NCBI GenBank assembly: GCA_016927115.1
Contig: JAFGNH010000074.1
Span: 1 to 64,000, forward strand
DNA length: 64,000 bases
Reading direction: 5' to 3'
From: Anaerolineales bacterium
Lineage (GTDB): Bacteria; Chloroflexota; Anaerolineae; Anaerolineales; E44-bin32
A model generated the notes under the pieces. The model was not told the origin of the DNA. It did not search any database and saw only the letters and a list, made by a program, of their open reading frames with translations. A program made the position numbers and the translations under genes. This document shows positions 36,304-45,915 of this stretch, piece by piece; position 1 is the first letter of the stretch; the number at the start of each line of letters is the position of its first letter.

Positions 36304-37839
36304 ATGTTTTATGGAGGAGATAAGGCAGCTTTGAACCAGAAAAGGCATCCTTTCCGATCCCTGCGCTGGCGCCTGACATGGAGTTACACTGCTGTAACGG
36401 TCGGTGCATTATCCTTGATCGTACTGGCTGCGGCCGCGCTGCTGTTTGCGACCATTTTTATTCCCTATGACCAGTTTGATCCTGATGTGTGGGTGCAGGC
36501 GGTACAGACTCAAACGATTCCCATTGCCCGTATTCTCCTCAGCCAGACACCCCCTGATATGAACAGGATCGCAGAGTTTGTGAACTACTCGGATAGTGCC
36601 AAGTTGAACGGCATTGATTTACTACGGATAGGGAGTGTGACAGTCTTTGTTCGCGCCACTTCACCGCTCGATATGCTGATCCTGGACCGTGAAGGCCGGC
36701 TGCTTGGCCGTACCGGCAGCCCGGCCCTGCCGGAAGGGGGTGCCGAATTCGATGGTTTTACCTATCCGCACCTCAGTCAGGTGCTGGAGGCGGTTTATGC
36801 TGGTGAGACCGATTCGGAAAAACTGGTCGCTTTTGAGGTGGGCGGACAGGGGGTGGCAGTTGCTGTGCCGGTGTACGCAACGAAAGATGACTCCTCATAC
36901 CTGCTGGGTGTTGCCGCATACCGGGTTGAATCCATGCCGACAACACGGGTCATTCCCTCACACACACTCGGTGCGGTTGGAATCGGGGTGGCTCTGTTCC
37001 TGCTGGCGGCCGGGCTTATCGGCGGCGTATTCGGTTCGCTGACCGCCCGCGGCATGGTTACCCGCTTCAGGTCACTGTCAGCAGTAACAGATGCATGGAG
37101 CCGCGGCGAGCTTACTCAAACAGTAGATGATAAAAAGGGCGATGAAATCAGCATGCTGGGTGAACGCCTGAACAGGATGGCTCAACAGCTTAAGGCACTG
37201 CTTACCGAACGACAGGAGCATGCAGTTTCGGAAGAGCGTGACCGCCTTGCACGTGAGCTGCATGACAGTGCCAAGCAGCAGGCACTGGCCGCGTCCTTTC
37301 AGATAGGGACGGCATTAACGCTCTTCGAGCGTGACCCCCTGGCAGCCAGAGGACATCTGGAGCAGGCGGAACGGTTGGTAGACTCAGTGCGCACCGAGCT
37401 GACCGACCTCATCCATGAGCTCCGCCCGCATGTATGGGATGGCCGTGACCTTGCAGAGGTGCTTCAGGAGGCGGCAGCAGGATGGGCGCATCAGAACGGG
37501 ATTGATGTAGTCGTTGATGTTCAGGAACCGGCAGGGCTCTCATTGGAACAGAAACAGATGATGTACCGTATTGTGCAGGAGGCCCTTTCCAATATAAGCC
37601 GCCACAGCCATGCCAGCAGAGTGGCGATCGCGCTTGATATGGAGAACGGTGTGCACCTGGCCATCACAGATAATGGCTGTGGTTTTGATTCCGGAAGGGA
37701 GATCGTCGGGCTGGGATTACTCTCTATGCGCGAACGGGCTGAGGCGCTGGGAGGTGTGTTTACTGTACACTCAGCACCTGAATCTGGAACCAGGATCGAA
37801 GTTTCGTTTGATACGCCGGGAAGACAGGTGCTCTTATGA
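36304..37839 (+). CDS. sensor histidine kinase, NarL/DesK type
   Basis: This 511-residue membrane kinase has a first helix near residues 27-50 and an outer sensor region of about 160 residues. A second helix near 225-245 follows, then a HAMP-like linker, a HisKA_3 dimerisation domain with H320 in ELHDSAKQQALA, and a HATPase with ITDNGCGFD and GLGLLSMRERAEALGG. The sensor has no recognised motif. ATG 36304 follows AGAAAGG at 8 nt; ATG 36283 lacks a site. It overlaps the response-regulator gene by 4 nt. H320 would phosphorylate D57 of that partner. Confidence 0.92.
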   Translation: MFYGGDKAALNQKRHPFRSLRWRLTWSYTAVTVGALSLIVLAAAALLFATIFIPYDQFDPDVWVQAVQTQTIPIARILLSQTPPDMNRIAEFVNYSDSAKLNGIDLLRIGSVTVFVRATSPLDMLILDREGRLLGRTGSPALPEGGAEFDGFTYPHLSQVLEAVYAGETDSEKLVAFEVGGQGVAVAVPVYATKDDSSYLLGVAAYRVESMPTTRVIPSHTLGAVGIGVALFLLAAGLIGGVFGSLTARGMVTRFRSLSAVTDAWSRGELTQTVDDKKGDEISMLGERLNRMAQQLKALLTERQEHAVSEERDRLARELHDSAKQQALAASFQIGTALTLFERDPLAARGHLEQAERLVDSVRTELTDLIHELRPHVWDGRDLAEVLQEAAAGWAHQNGIDVVVDVQEPAGLSLEQKQMMYRIVQEALSNISRHSHASRVAIALDMENGVHLAITDNGCGFDSGREIVGLGLLSMRERAEALGGVFTVHSAPESGTRIEVSFDTPGRQVLL

Positions 37840-38489
37840 ATGAAACAATAACGGTAATGATTGTGGATGACCATGAGATGGTGCGGCGTGGGGCTGCGAG
37901 TTACCTTGCAGCACAACAGTATATCCAGGTTGTCGGGGAGGCGGAATCCGGTGAGGACGCACTCATACTGGCTGTTGAGGCAGTACCGGATGTGGTTTTA
38001 ATGGACCTGGTGCTGCCGGGGATCGATGGTGTTGAAACAACCCGGAAACTCAAGGATCTCAGCCCGCGAACACAAGTTATTATCCTTACATCCTTCCATG
38101 AAGATGAACATATCTTTCCTGCGCTCCAGGCGGGTGCAATTTCCTATCTGCTCAAGGATGTAAAAGCTGCAGCACTGGTGGAGGCAATCCAGCTGGCGGC
38201 GCGCGGGGAAGCAGTGCTTCATCCGCGCATCGCGGAACGGGTGATCCGGGAGTTCCAGGGGGGATCTTCCCGGAACAGAGGGTTCTTCCTCGAACTTACG
38301 GAACGCGAGATGGAAATTCTCAAACTGATCGCTCGTGGATTTACGAATCAGAAAATTGCGGATCATCTGGTGATCACAGTTGGAACAGTAAAAGGCCATG
38401 TGAGTAATATTCTGGGGAAACTGCATCTGGCGGACCGAACCCAGGCAGCTGTTTACGCCTGGCAGGAAGGGTTGATCCAGCGAGATTGA
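37836..38489 (+). CDS. response regulator, NarL/FixJ family
   Basis: This 217-residue protein has a receiver domain with acidic pocket VDDHE, phospho-acceptor D57 in VVLMDLVLPG and switch Lys in YLLKDVK. A LuxR-type helix-turn-helix follows (LTEREMEILKLIARGFTNQKIADHL, TVKGHVSNILGKL). It forms a two-component pair with the kinase just upstream, overlapping it by 4 nt. Targets are unknown; a terminator follows at 38514-38542. Confidence 0.95.
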   Translation: MNETITVMIVDDHEMVRRGAASYLAAQQYIQVVGEAESGEDALILAVEAVPDVVLMDLVLPGIDGVETTRKLKDLSPRTQVIILTSFHEDEHIFPALQAGAISYLLKDVKAAALVEAIQLAARGEAVLHPRIAERVIREFQGGSSRNRGFFLELTEREMEILKLIARGFTNQKIADHLVITVGTVKGHVSNILGKLHLADRTQAAVYAWQEGLIQRD

Positions 38490-38513
38490 TAACCGGTTCT
38501 CCCCGGCCTTAAT

Positions 38514-38542
38514 GCGCTCCGATATTTCGGGGCGCTTTTTTT
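38514..38542 (+). terminator. rho-independent terminator of the two-component operon
   Basis: GCGCTCCGA (38514-38522) pairs with TCGGGGCGC (38527-38535), nine pairs with one T-G, loop TATT, followed by seven T. It starts 25 nt after the response-regulator stop. Confidence 0.92.
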
Positions 38543-38721
38543 GTTTGAAATGAAATCAGGGTTCCAGCTGGTCTGCGGCTGTTGAAGAAAACGTATCTGC
38601 AGGCAGGGTGAAATGGTTTCTGAAGGAGGGAGACCAGAAAAGCGGTGTGGATTATGCTGGGATCACAGTTTGGATCGTGGTCCAGAGTAAAGGGACACAG
38701 ATCGGTGAAGGAGCTGGGCGG

Positions 38722-40179
38722 ATGAGTATTCGTAAACTGGAACTGATATTGACTTTTCTATTATTCATGGCGGTTTCTTCGGGCTGTAATTTGCAGTCGG
38801 TCGGCAATACACGAATGATTGGGGGAGCAGCAGAGCCTGGTGGGTTCACACAATACCGACAGGCTGGTACAGGGCTGACATGCCAGGTGCCGGCAGACTG
38901 GGTGGAATATTCCCCGGGCCAATTCCAGCCAGACCCCGGCAGCGATCCCACACTGCTGGACCTTGCAGCTTTTCCAGGGGTTACACTGGAGCAAGTGAAA
39001 GAAACCTGGCAGCCGCCGGATCTGTCTGAAACGCTGGATGCCGGAGAGCTTCGATGGGAAATTTATAAGGGCGAAGTAGATATTCCAGATGCAGGCAGCT
39101 TGACTTTTGTTTTTTCACTGGCCGAATCTGAGCATAGTGCCTATCTCATATCTCTGATTACATCCGTTGATAAGGAATCAGATCTCCGCCAGAATGTGTT
39201 GATACCCGTACTCAGGAGTGTAGCTGCTCAGCCCGCAGCATTGAATGAGTTTTCCATTGCGATTGATCCCGCCACAGAAGCTGAAAGTGCTCCTCCAGTA
39301 GATACCAGAACCAGACAAGCTGACGGTATGGAGTTGGTGTATGTACCGGAAGGACGTTTCACGATGGGCAGTGATGGCACTCAGTGGGTGTGGAATGGCA
39401 GTATGGCGGTTGGGGATCTCGGGCTGCAGGTCTATACTGATGAGAGCCCTGCACACGATATCTACCTGGATGCTTACTGGATTGACCGGACTGAAGTAAC
39501 CGTGGCTATGTTCCGGGCCTTTGTCGAGGAGACCGGTTTTATCACCACCGCTGAGCGAGAGGGCTGGGGCGCACCCTGGACAAATAATCCCCAGGAGGAC
39601 GAATGGCCTCATGTACCCGGCACAGATTGGAGGCATCCGCACGGGCCAGACTCAGCTGGACAAGCGGGTCATCCTGTAGTCCAGGTGACATGGGATGATG
39701 CTGCTGCATACTGTGCCTGGGCCGGTGGTTCCCTCCCTACGGAGGCGCAGTGGGAGAAAGCGGCTCGCGGCACCGACGGCCGCTGGTGGCCGTGGGGAAA
39801 TGTATTTGACAGCGGAATGGGGAACTTTTGTGATGAAAATTGCCCTGTCGATCGCCAGAATGACCATGGTTCGGACGATGGTTATGCATTGACCGCACCG
39901 GTGGGGAGTTTTCCAACTGGAGCAAGCACATACGGGGCATTTGATATGGCAGGTAATGTGTGGGAGTGGACTGCTGATTGGTACGATGAGGACAGCTATA
40001 CTGAATCTGCGTATGAAAACCCAACAGGGCCATCCTTTGGTACGGAGAGGGTACAGCGCGGTGGTGCCTGGTATGACAATGGATCCTGGGTACGGACGAC
40101 CGTCCGTCATTCAACCCCGGGGTGGATGCGTTTCGATGACCTGGGTTTTCGATGTGTTCTTCCGGCGGAAGCCCGGTAG
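38722..40179 (+). CDS. lipoprotein with FGE/SUMF1-like domain, non-catalytic
   Basis: This 485-residue lipoprotein starts at ATG 38722 after GAAGGAG (8 nt) and has lipobox V-S-S-G-C at about residue 20. Residues about 30-190 form a beta-rich domain without clear relatives. From about residue 205 a formylglycine-generating-enzyme fold follows: MELVYVPEGRFTMGSD, WIDRTEVTVAMFRAF, LPTEAQWEKAARG and the closing RGGAWYDNGSWVRTTVRH. Active FGE needs a Cys pair in that last block; here there is none, so sulfatase activation is unlikely. Such proteins often bind glycans or other ligands. It lies downstream of the two-component pair. Confidence 0.85.
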   Translation: MSIRKLELILTFLLFMAVSSGCNLQSVGNTRMIGGAAEPGGFTQYRQAGTGLTCQVPADWVEYSPGQFQPDPGSDPTLLDLAAFPGVTLEQVKETWQPPDLSETLDAGELRWEIYKGEVDIPDAGSLTFVFSLAESEHSAYLISLITSVDKESDLRQNVLIPVLRSVAAQPAALNEFSIAIDPATEAESAPPVDTRTRQADGMELVYVPEGRFTMGSDGTQWVWNGSMAVGDLGLQVYTDESPAHDIYLDAYWIDRTEVTVAMFRAFVEETGFITTAEREGWGAPWTNNPQEDEWPHVPGTDWRHPHGPDSAGQAGHPVVQVTWDDAAAYCAWAGGSLPTEAQWEKAARGTDGRWWPWGNVFDSGMGNFCDENCPVDRQNDHGSDDGYALTAPVGSFPTGASTYGAFDMAGNVWEWTADWYDEDSYTESAYENPTGPSFGTERVQRGGAWYDNGSWVRTTVRHSTPGWMRFDDLGFRCVLPAEAR

Positions 40180-40399
40180 GAATCCGACGGTGTTTATGAT
40201 ACTGACCTTCTCGAGGTTACTTGCAGCCGAACTGCTGATAAAATATCCAGCCTTGGAAATTCGACAGCTGCATCAAGCACAACCGGAATGCGAAGAGGGT
40301 TTCTTCATCAATTTTTTCGGTAGTCTATACCTGACGAGCGTGAAGTGTCCGGCAGTCAGAATAATGCTGAACTATCTGATATGAGTAGTAGAAAAGAGA
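40180..40399. other. intergenic region, no gene seen
   Basis: This stretch follows the FGE-like gene. No hairpin or ribosome site stands out. Confidence 0.4.
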
Positions 40400-40510
40400 G
40401 TGTACTGGACTACACGGGTTATCCCCTGGTGGTTCGTTCTGGTAATTGTAGTTGTACTGATCAATTGCCCAATTGAAACAAAGGAAGGTGAAAAGGATGA
40501 AAAAGAATAA
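40400..40510 (+). CDS. possible 36-residue single-helix membrane peptide
   Basis: From GTG 40400 a frame encodes a short polar start, one strongly hydrophobic segment (PWWFVLVIVVVLIN) and a highly charged tail rich in Glu and Lys before TAA at 40508-40510. The composition is that of a real small membrane peptide, but the ribosome site is weak. It overlaps the next small gene by 14 nt in another frame. Confidence 0.3.
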   Translation: MYWTTRVIPWWFVLVIVVVLINCPIETKEGEKDEKE

Positions 40511-40694
40511 CTCATCACCCCCCCCAGTGTGGTTATTTATGATTCTGGCGATCGGCTGTGCATGGGCATCAGGGATATATCTGGGGAAGATCACCCTGGC
40601 TGGAACAGCAGGGAGCCTGGCATTAAAGTCTGTGGCTTTCGGTGTGGTCAGCTTGGTCATGGGGGTGTGCCTGCTGTTTAACGGAAAAGAGTAG
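40497..40694 (+). CDS. small two-helix membrane protein
   Basis: This 65-residue protein has a basic N-terminus, helix one (VWLFMILAIGCAWASGIYLG) and helix two (LKSVAFGVVSLVMGVCLLF) ending in NGKE. GGAAGG lies about 9 nt before the ATG. No family was recognised. It lies downstream of the FGE-like gene and just after a possible single-helix peptide. Confidence 0.6.
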   Translation: MKKNNSSPPPVWLFMILAIGCAWASGIYLGKITLAGTAGSLALKSVAFGVVSLVMGVCLLFNGKE

Positions 40695-41357
40695 CGCCAG
40701 CTGTTTTGTTAAAATCTGTTGCAGCCATATCTCTGGCAGCGGCGTTTCGGAGCAACCCTGTTTGTTATGGATGAATCCGGGACAGGTGGGGGAATCGGGG
40801 AAATTTGAGGCTGTTCTGATTATCACTTTTCCTGAAGAGAGTGCACGCTGAATTGATTCTTAACGCAACCGCTGTACATTTCATTCTCAACCAGCAAGCT
40901 GCCGTACGTAAGGCATTCCGGATTTCGGCCAGGAGTTGTCGCCTGGACCGGAGCCGGCTCCCTAAGAAAGTGTCGCCGGGTTCATTATAGTTAATGTGAT
41001 ACTGAAGAATCGGTATCTGCCTGCTTCCTGTCTGGAGAGATACGGATGTTATCGGGATCAGAAGGATGAGCTAATAGCAGAACGCTTTCCGGTCATGGTC
41101 CATGCTTGAATTGTTATTTATAATATGTTTCAGTATAGTTGAGTGAGATGCAGGATACATATAGACTCTCGGGTTATGAAGTATCCGGGATTCAAGGCTG
41201 CATCCAAATCATCATTATTTTCATATAAACACATTTACTATCCGGTCCTGGTTTGAATAAATTTACAGATTCAACAGATGGATTTCAGGGATTTCATTCG
41301 AATGCAGCATTAATACTGTCAGCTGATGATTGGTTCCGGTATTATTTTTAAGTCCAA
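40695..41357. other. intergenic region, no gene seen
   Basis: This 663-nt gap precedes the hybrid kinase. It holds no plausible gene. The AT-rich stretch near 41100-41140 contains a weak promoter candidate. Confidence 0.45.
41111..41139 (+). promoter_or_regulatory. weak promoter candidate for the hybrid kinase
   Basis: TTGTTA (41111-41116) and TATAGT (41134-41139) are spaced by 17 nt, 218 nt before the kinase start. The -35 matches consensus at 4/6 positions. Confidence 0.3.
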
Positions 41358-44300
41358 ATGGCTGGAGAGGACAGAACTGGAATGACAGATCCTGATCGAA
41401 ACCGGAAGGGGGGGATTTTCTCTGTTCCTGTAGATTTCCCTTATAGGAATCTCAACCGTGAACTGATAAATTTTCTTGTTCTGGCAATTGCAGGAACAAT
41501 TGTGAAATATTTTGCTGTGCAAATCCCGCCAACAGATGCATTCATTGAAGGCCGTTGGGTAGTTGGTTTTATGGGCTTCGTATTATTGCATCGCTGGTGG
41601 TTGGCGTTGCTGCTGATGGTAGTCCTATCTCTGCCTGTAGGTACAAATATCCCCTTTTTCACCGGTGTTTTCGGCAATCTGTTGTACGCAGTCCCGGCAA
41701 TGGTGCTAATCCGGTACATTCACAGTCGTTTCCTGGTACGTCTGAGAGCAGACTGGCAATATGGTGTTGGATGGTTCCTGCTTGTGGTTGTCTGTTACCA
41801 GGCATTTACTACACCAGTTGTATGGGCGGTTCTTGCTGCAATTTCCAGCCAGCCGATCTTCCCATCGTTTCTGGAAGGGTGGCGTATTCAGCCGTTTCTG
41901 ACCGAAATGATCCTGGTAGGGATTATCTCGGCTTCAATTCTGGTCGCAAGACGCACACACGTCAGGTTACTGCAGAGCAAGGATCGATTGGATCATATCA
42001 ATCGGATACTGCAGGCCATCCGAAATGTAAATCAACTGATCGTAAGTGAAGCTAATCAGCAAGGTCTGATTAATAAAGCATGCTCGAGTCTGGTGGAAAC
42101 ACTTGGGTATTACAGCGCCTGGATTCTATTGATAGACCGGGATGGAAAGCACATTATTCAGACAGCAGCTTCCGGCTTTTCGACCTGTTTTTCACAGATC
42201 GGTACCGAGACAGAGAATGGTACATTCCCGGACTGCATAAAAGCCGCATTGCAGCAGGATAGAATCATATCGATCAAAGATCCGGGAACTGAATGCGCGG
42301 GCTGTCTGCTCGCCGAAGATCTAAAGAATCGTGTTTACCTGATGCGGCGGCTGACTCACAGAAAACAACTTTATGGCGCACTGGCTGTGTCGGTCCCGGC
42401 ACAGTATGCATTTGATCCGGAAGAGGGCAGCCTTTTTGAAGAACTGGCTGGTGATCTGTCCTATGCTCTACATAAGATGTTTATTACCGAAGATCTGCAG
42501 AAAAATGAAATCATTTACCAGCAATTATACGAGACGATGATTCAGGGGGTTATATATTGTGACGTGGATGGAAAAATCTTCTCGGCAAATCCGGCTGCGC
42601 TGCGCATTCTGGGCAGGACACTCGAACAACTGCTTGGCGCAGATTTTCATAATGAGGATTGGCAAGCTTTCCGGGAAGACGGCAGCATTGTGCAGGGTCA
42701 TGAAAACCCCATTTCGCGTGCTCTAAAAACCGGCCGCGCAATTGAAAATGTCATCATGGGCGTGAAGAACGCACTTAAGAAGGATTATGTCTGGATTGAT
42801 GTCAGTGCAGTGCCTCTATTCCGTCCCGGGGATAAAAAACCATTCCAGGTCTATTTAACGTTGGAAGATATTACCGAGCGAAAAACAACGGAACAGGCTC
42901 TAAAAGAAAGTGAAGCCAGATACCACAGCCTGTTCGAGAGTATCAGGGATGCCATTCTTGTTGCAGATATGGACCGGACCATTATCGACTGCAACCAGGC
43001 ATTTATGGACCTTTTCGGGTATCCCCGTAAGGAAATCATAGGTAAAAAGGTGCTGATTATTCACGACAGGGTGGATGATTATGACCACCTTGGGAAGATG
43101 CTGGAAGACAACGTCGATGATCCTAAGATTATCTATACACTTCAATTCAGGAAGAAATCCGGTGAGGTTTTTACCGGTGAAATAAATATATATTATCTGC
43201 ATGATGCTGAGGGCACCCCCCGGGGGTATATAGGATTTACCCGGGATATATCGGAGCAGATCGAAGCTGAAGAAACACGGAAGGAAATCGAAGACCGGCT
43301 CCGGCAGGCTCAGAAAATAGAGACAGTGGGACAGCTGGCTGGTGGTGTTGCCCATGATTTTAACAACATGTTGAGTGTGATTCTCGGCCAGGCTGAACTG
43401 GCGATGATGGATATTGACCCGAATGATCTCCTGTATTCTCCTTTGCTTGAAATTCGCAAAGCAGCTGAGAGTTCTGCTGATTTGACCCGGCAGCTGCTGG
43501 GTTTTGCCCGAAAACAAACGATTGCACCGATTGTGCTGGATCTGAATGCAGCCATGGAAGAAACTCTGACCATGCTGCGCCGTCTGATAGGTGAGGATAT
43601 CGAACTTAACTGGCTGCCGGGAAAGGATGTCTGCCCGGTAATGATGGACCCAGTTCAGTTGAACCAGATTCTTTCCAATCTTTGTGTTAATGCACGGGAT
43701 GCGATTGAAGGCGTTGGAAGGATCACAATTGAGACGAGCACTGTTTCAATAAATCAGGAGTACTGTCATGTGAATACCGGTTTCATCCCGGGTGATTTTA
43801 CAGTACTCGCTGTCAGTGATAATGGCAGGGGGATCGATCAAGAAACGATCAAGAGAATCTTCGAACCATTCTTTACAACGAAAACCACAGGGTTGAAAAC
43901 CGGCCTCGGATTGTCGACTGTATATGGAATCGTCAAGCAGAACGAGGGTTTTATCAATGTGTACAGCGAACCCGGAGAAGGAACCACCTTCAGGGTCTAC
44001 CTGCCATGTCACAAAGGAGATGTGAAGCACATACAGAGACAGGATGTGCTGGTTTCGGCAGGACTTGGTGAGACGGTGCTTCTTGTGGAGGATGAACCGA
44101 CGATCATTGAGTTTGGAAAGGTCATGCTGGAAACCCTGGGATACCGGGTCCTGGCGACCGGTTCGCCTGGTGAAGCAGTTACGATAGCAAGACAGTTTGA
44201 AAAGGACATCAGCCTGCTGATCACCGATGTAATCATGCCGGAAATGAATGGGAAAGACCTGGCGGAAAAGATTCGGGAAATCCATCCCGAAATAAAGATC

Positions 44301-44438
44301 CTGTTCATGTCCGGCTATACAGCCAATGTAATCGCCCATCGCGGTGTACTGGATGAGGGCATCCATTTTCTGCAAAAACCATTTCTGATGAAGGATCTCA
44401 GTCTTAAAGTCAGAGAGATTCTGGATAGTGAGGGATAG
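41358..44438 (+). CDS. hybrid sensor histidine kinase (membrane, GAF, PAS, PAS, HisKA, HATPase, REC)
   Basis: This 1026-residue protein starts with about six membrane helices (residues about 35-200). A GAF-like domain (about 220-370), two PAS domains (about 380-505 and 520-640), a HisKA with H666 in GGVAHDFNNML, and a HATPase with DNGRGID and GLKTGLGLSTVYGIVKQ follow. The C-terminal receiver has acceptor D957 in LLITDVIMPEMNG and switch Lys in FLQKPF. It can autophosphorylate and pass phosphate internally to D957. No output domain or partner gene is adjacent. ATG 41358 is uncertain; ATG 41382 is an alternative. Confidence 0.93.
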   Translation: MAGEDRTGMTDPDRNRKGGIFSVPVDFPYRNLNRELINFLVLAIAGTIVKYFAVQIPPTDAFIEGRWVVGFMGFVLLHRWWLALLLMVVLSLPVGTNIPFFTGVFGNLLYAVPAMVLIRYIHSRFLVRLRADWQYGVGWFLLVVVCYQAFTTPVVWAVLAAISSQPIFPSFLEGWRIQPFLTEMILVGIISASILVARRTHVRLLQSKDRLDHINRILQAIRNVNQLIVSEANQQGLINKACSSLVETLGYYSAWILLIDRDGKHIIQTAASGFSTCFSQIGTETENGTFPDCIKAALQQDRIISIKDPGTECAGCLLAEDLKNRVYLMRRLTHRKQLYGALAVSVPAQYAFDPEEGSLFEELAGDLSYALHKMFITEDLQKNEIIYQQLYETMIQGVIYCDVDGKIFSANPAALRILGRTLEQLLGADFHNEDWQAFREDGSIVQGHENPISRALKTGRAIENVIMGVKNALKKDYVWIDVSAVPLFRPGDKKPFQVYLTLEDITERKTTEQALKESEARYHSLFESIRDAILVADMDRTIIDCNQAFMDLFGYPRKEIIGKKVLIIHDRVDDYDHLGKMLEDNVDDPKIIYTLQFRKKSGEVFTGEINIYYLHDAEGTPRGYIGFTRDISEQIEAEETRKEIEDRLRQAQKIETVGQLAGGVAHDFNNMLSVILGQAELAMMDIDPNDLLYSPLLEIRKAAESSADLTRQLLGFARKQTIAPIVLDLNAAMEETLTMLRRLIGEDIELNWLPGKDVCPVMMDPVQLNQILSNLCVNARDAIEGVGRITIETSTVSINQEYCHVNTGFIPGDFTVLAVSDNGRGIDQETIKRIFEPFFTTKTTGLKTGLGLSTVYGIVKQNEGFINVYSEPGEGTTFRVYLPCHKGDVKHIQRQDVLVSAGLGETVLLVEDEPTIIEFGKVMLETLGYRVLATGSPGEAVTIARQFEKDISLLITDVIMPEMNGKDLAEKIREIHPEIKILFMSGYTANVIAHRGVLDEGIHFLQKPFLMKDLSLKVREILDSEG

Positions 44439-44455
44439 TCGATCAGAGGATTTTT

Positions 44456-44486
44456 ACAGCCTGGAAATAAAAGATATCCAGGCTGT
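44456..44486. terminator. bidirectional hairpin between convergent genes
   Basis: ACAGCCTGGA (44456-44465) and TCCAGGCTGT (44477-44486) form a 10-bp stem. It lies 17 nt after the hybrid-kinase stop and 21 nt past the GH1 stop on the other strand. Confidence 0.65.
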
Positions 44487-44507
44487 GAGATAAAGATCCA
44501 CTTTCCT

Positions 44508-45887
44508 CTATTCCGGCTTTTCAGGCGGCAGAGTGAGTTGATTGGTAAGGATGACATTTCGATACCAGTGGGCGCTGTCCTTCAGTATACGTTCCTGTGT
44601 CTCGAAATCGACATGGATCAGGCCGAAGCGTTTGCTGTATCCAAAAGCCCACTCGAAGTTATCCATCAGTGACCAATAGAAATAGCCGCGCAGCGGGATA
44701 CCGGCTTCTATGGCGCGCGCCGCCTCGCGCAGGTGGGCGGCAATGTAGCGGATCCGGTTGTGATCATGCACCTTATTGTTTTCCACACTGTCAGGATACG
44801 CTGCACCATTCTCTGTGATCATCAGCGCCGGGAAAGAATACTCACGATTCACCCTGTCCAGGAACTCAAAAAGACCTGAGGGGTACACTTCCCAGCCCAT
44901 TTCGGTATGTTCCTCTCCGGGGAAGGTTGAGACGGGTTCATTCTGGTGATCGGGTATTTCCTGGCTGCGCACAATGAGCCGGGTGTAGTAATTGATACCG
45001 AGGTAATCCAGCGGTACAGCGATCGTGTCCATGTCTCCAATCTGGATAAAGTCCAGTGGTTTTCCGTACTGCTGAACGACATCCTGCGGATAACCACGCC
45101 CGGAAAGTGCATCAAGATACCATCGGTTGTTTGTGCCATCCCAGAGCTTTGCTTCTTTGATGTCGGCAGCGCTGTTGGATGCCGGATAGAAAGGGTGGTG
45201 GTTGAGCACGATGGCGACACCGGCATCAGGAACATTGTCCCGGATAGTATTAACAGCCCAGCCATGCCCTAAAAGCAGGTGGTGTGCAGCTGCAACCATT
45301 TCGTCCATGTTGTGGTGCCCGGGGGCGTGGCTGCCCTCATAATAACCGAGATAGGCGCTTACGAACGGCTCATTGAGAGTGATCCAGTGTTTTACACGAT
45401 CTCCGAGGGAACTGCTGACCGTATCGGCAAATTTCGCAAAAGCGTGGGCTGTCTGGCGTGCCGGCCAGCCGCCCTGGTCCTGCAGAACCTGGGGAAGCTC
45501 CCAATGGTAGAGATTGACATGGGGCTCGATCCCGGCTTCCAGCAGGTGGTCAACAAGGTTGCTGTAAAAGTCCAGGCCGCGTTGATTGACCGCCCCCGAG
45601 CCTTCCGGGAAGATGCGGGGCCAGGAGACCGAGAGGCGGTATGCCCGAAGGCCTATGGCCTGCATCAGGCGGATATCCTCTGCCCAGCGATGATAGTGAT
45701 CGCAGGCAGTATCGCCGTTGTCGCCGTTTTCGATCTTGCCTGGAGTATGGGCAAACCGGTCCCAGATACTTTCTCCCTTGCCGTCTTCCTGCCAGGCACC
45801 TTCGATCTGGTAAGACGAGGTGGCGGTGCCCCAGATAAAATCAGGGGGAAAAGTATAGGTAAAAGGTGTGTTCAGTGTTGTGTTCAT
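44508..45887 (-). CDS. GH1 beta-glucosidase
   Basis: This 459-residue cytoplasmic enzyme is a retaining beta-glucosidase that hydrolyses cellobiose-type beta-glucosides. The N-terminal signature FIWGTATSSYQIEGAW is present. The acid/base is E173 in ITLNEPF and the nucleophile is E359 in MITENGA. GH1 length is about 450, which supports ATG 45887 after GGAGGA rather than the longer upstream frame. It follows GH130 on the same strand by 28 nt, so the two form an operon. Related GH1 enzymes may also act on beta-galactosides or beta-mannosides. Confidence 0.94.
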   Translation of the reverse strand: MNTTLNTPFTYTFPPDFIWGTATSSYQIEGAWQEDGKGESIWDRFAHTPGKIENGDNGDTACDHYHRWAEDIRLMQAIGLRAYRLSVSWPRIFPEGSGAVNQRGLDFYSNLVDHLLEAGIEPHVNLYHWELPQVLQDQGGWPARQTAHAFAKFADTVSSSLGDRVKHWITLNEPFVSAYLGYYEGSHAPGHHNMDEMVAAAHHLLLGHGWAVNTIRDNVPDAGVAIVLNHHPFYPASNSAADIKEAKLWDGTNNRWYLDALSGRGYPQDVVQQYGKPLDFIQIGDMDTIAVPLDYLGINYYTRLIVRSQEIPDHQNEPVSTFPGEEHTEMGWEVYPSGLFEFLDRVNREYSFPALMITENGAAYPDSVENNKVHDHNRIRYIAAHLREAARAIEAGIPLRGYFYWSLMDNFEWAFGYSKRFGLIHVDFETQERILKDSAHWYRNVILTNQLTLPPEKPE

Positions 45888-45915
45888 CTTGTGTAGATCC
45901 TCCGGCTTACAGGGT

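Noticed and set aside
36131-36334. 67-codon plus-strand frame before the histidine kinase
   Set aside because: Ribosome site is 12 nt away and the frame overlaps the kinase start; a leader peptide is possible but unsupported.
38722-40179. Active formylglycine-generating enzyme (sulfatase activator)
   Set aside because: The catalytic Cys pair is missing in the C-terminal block.
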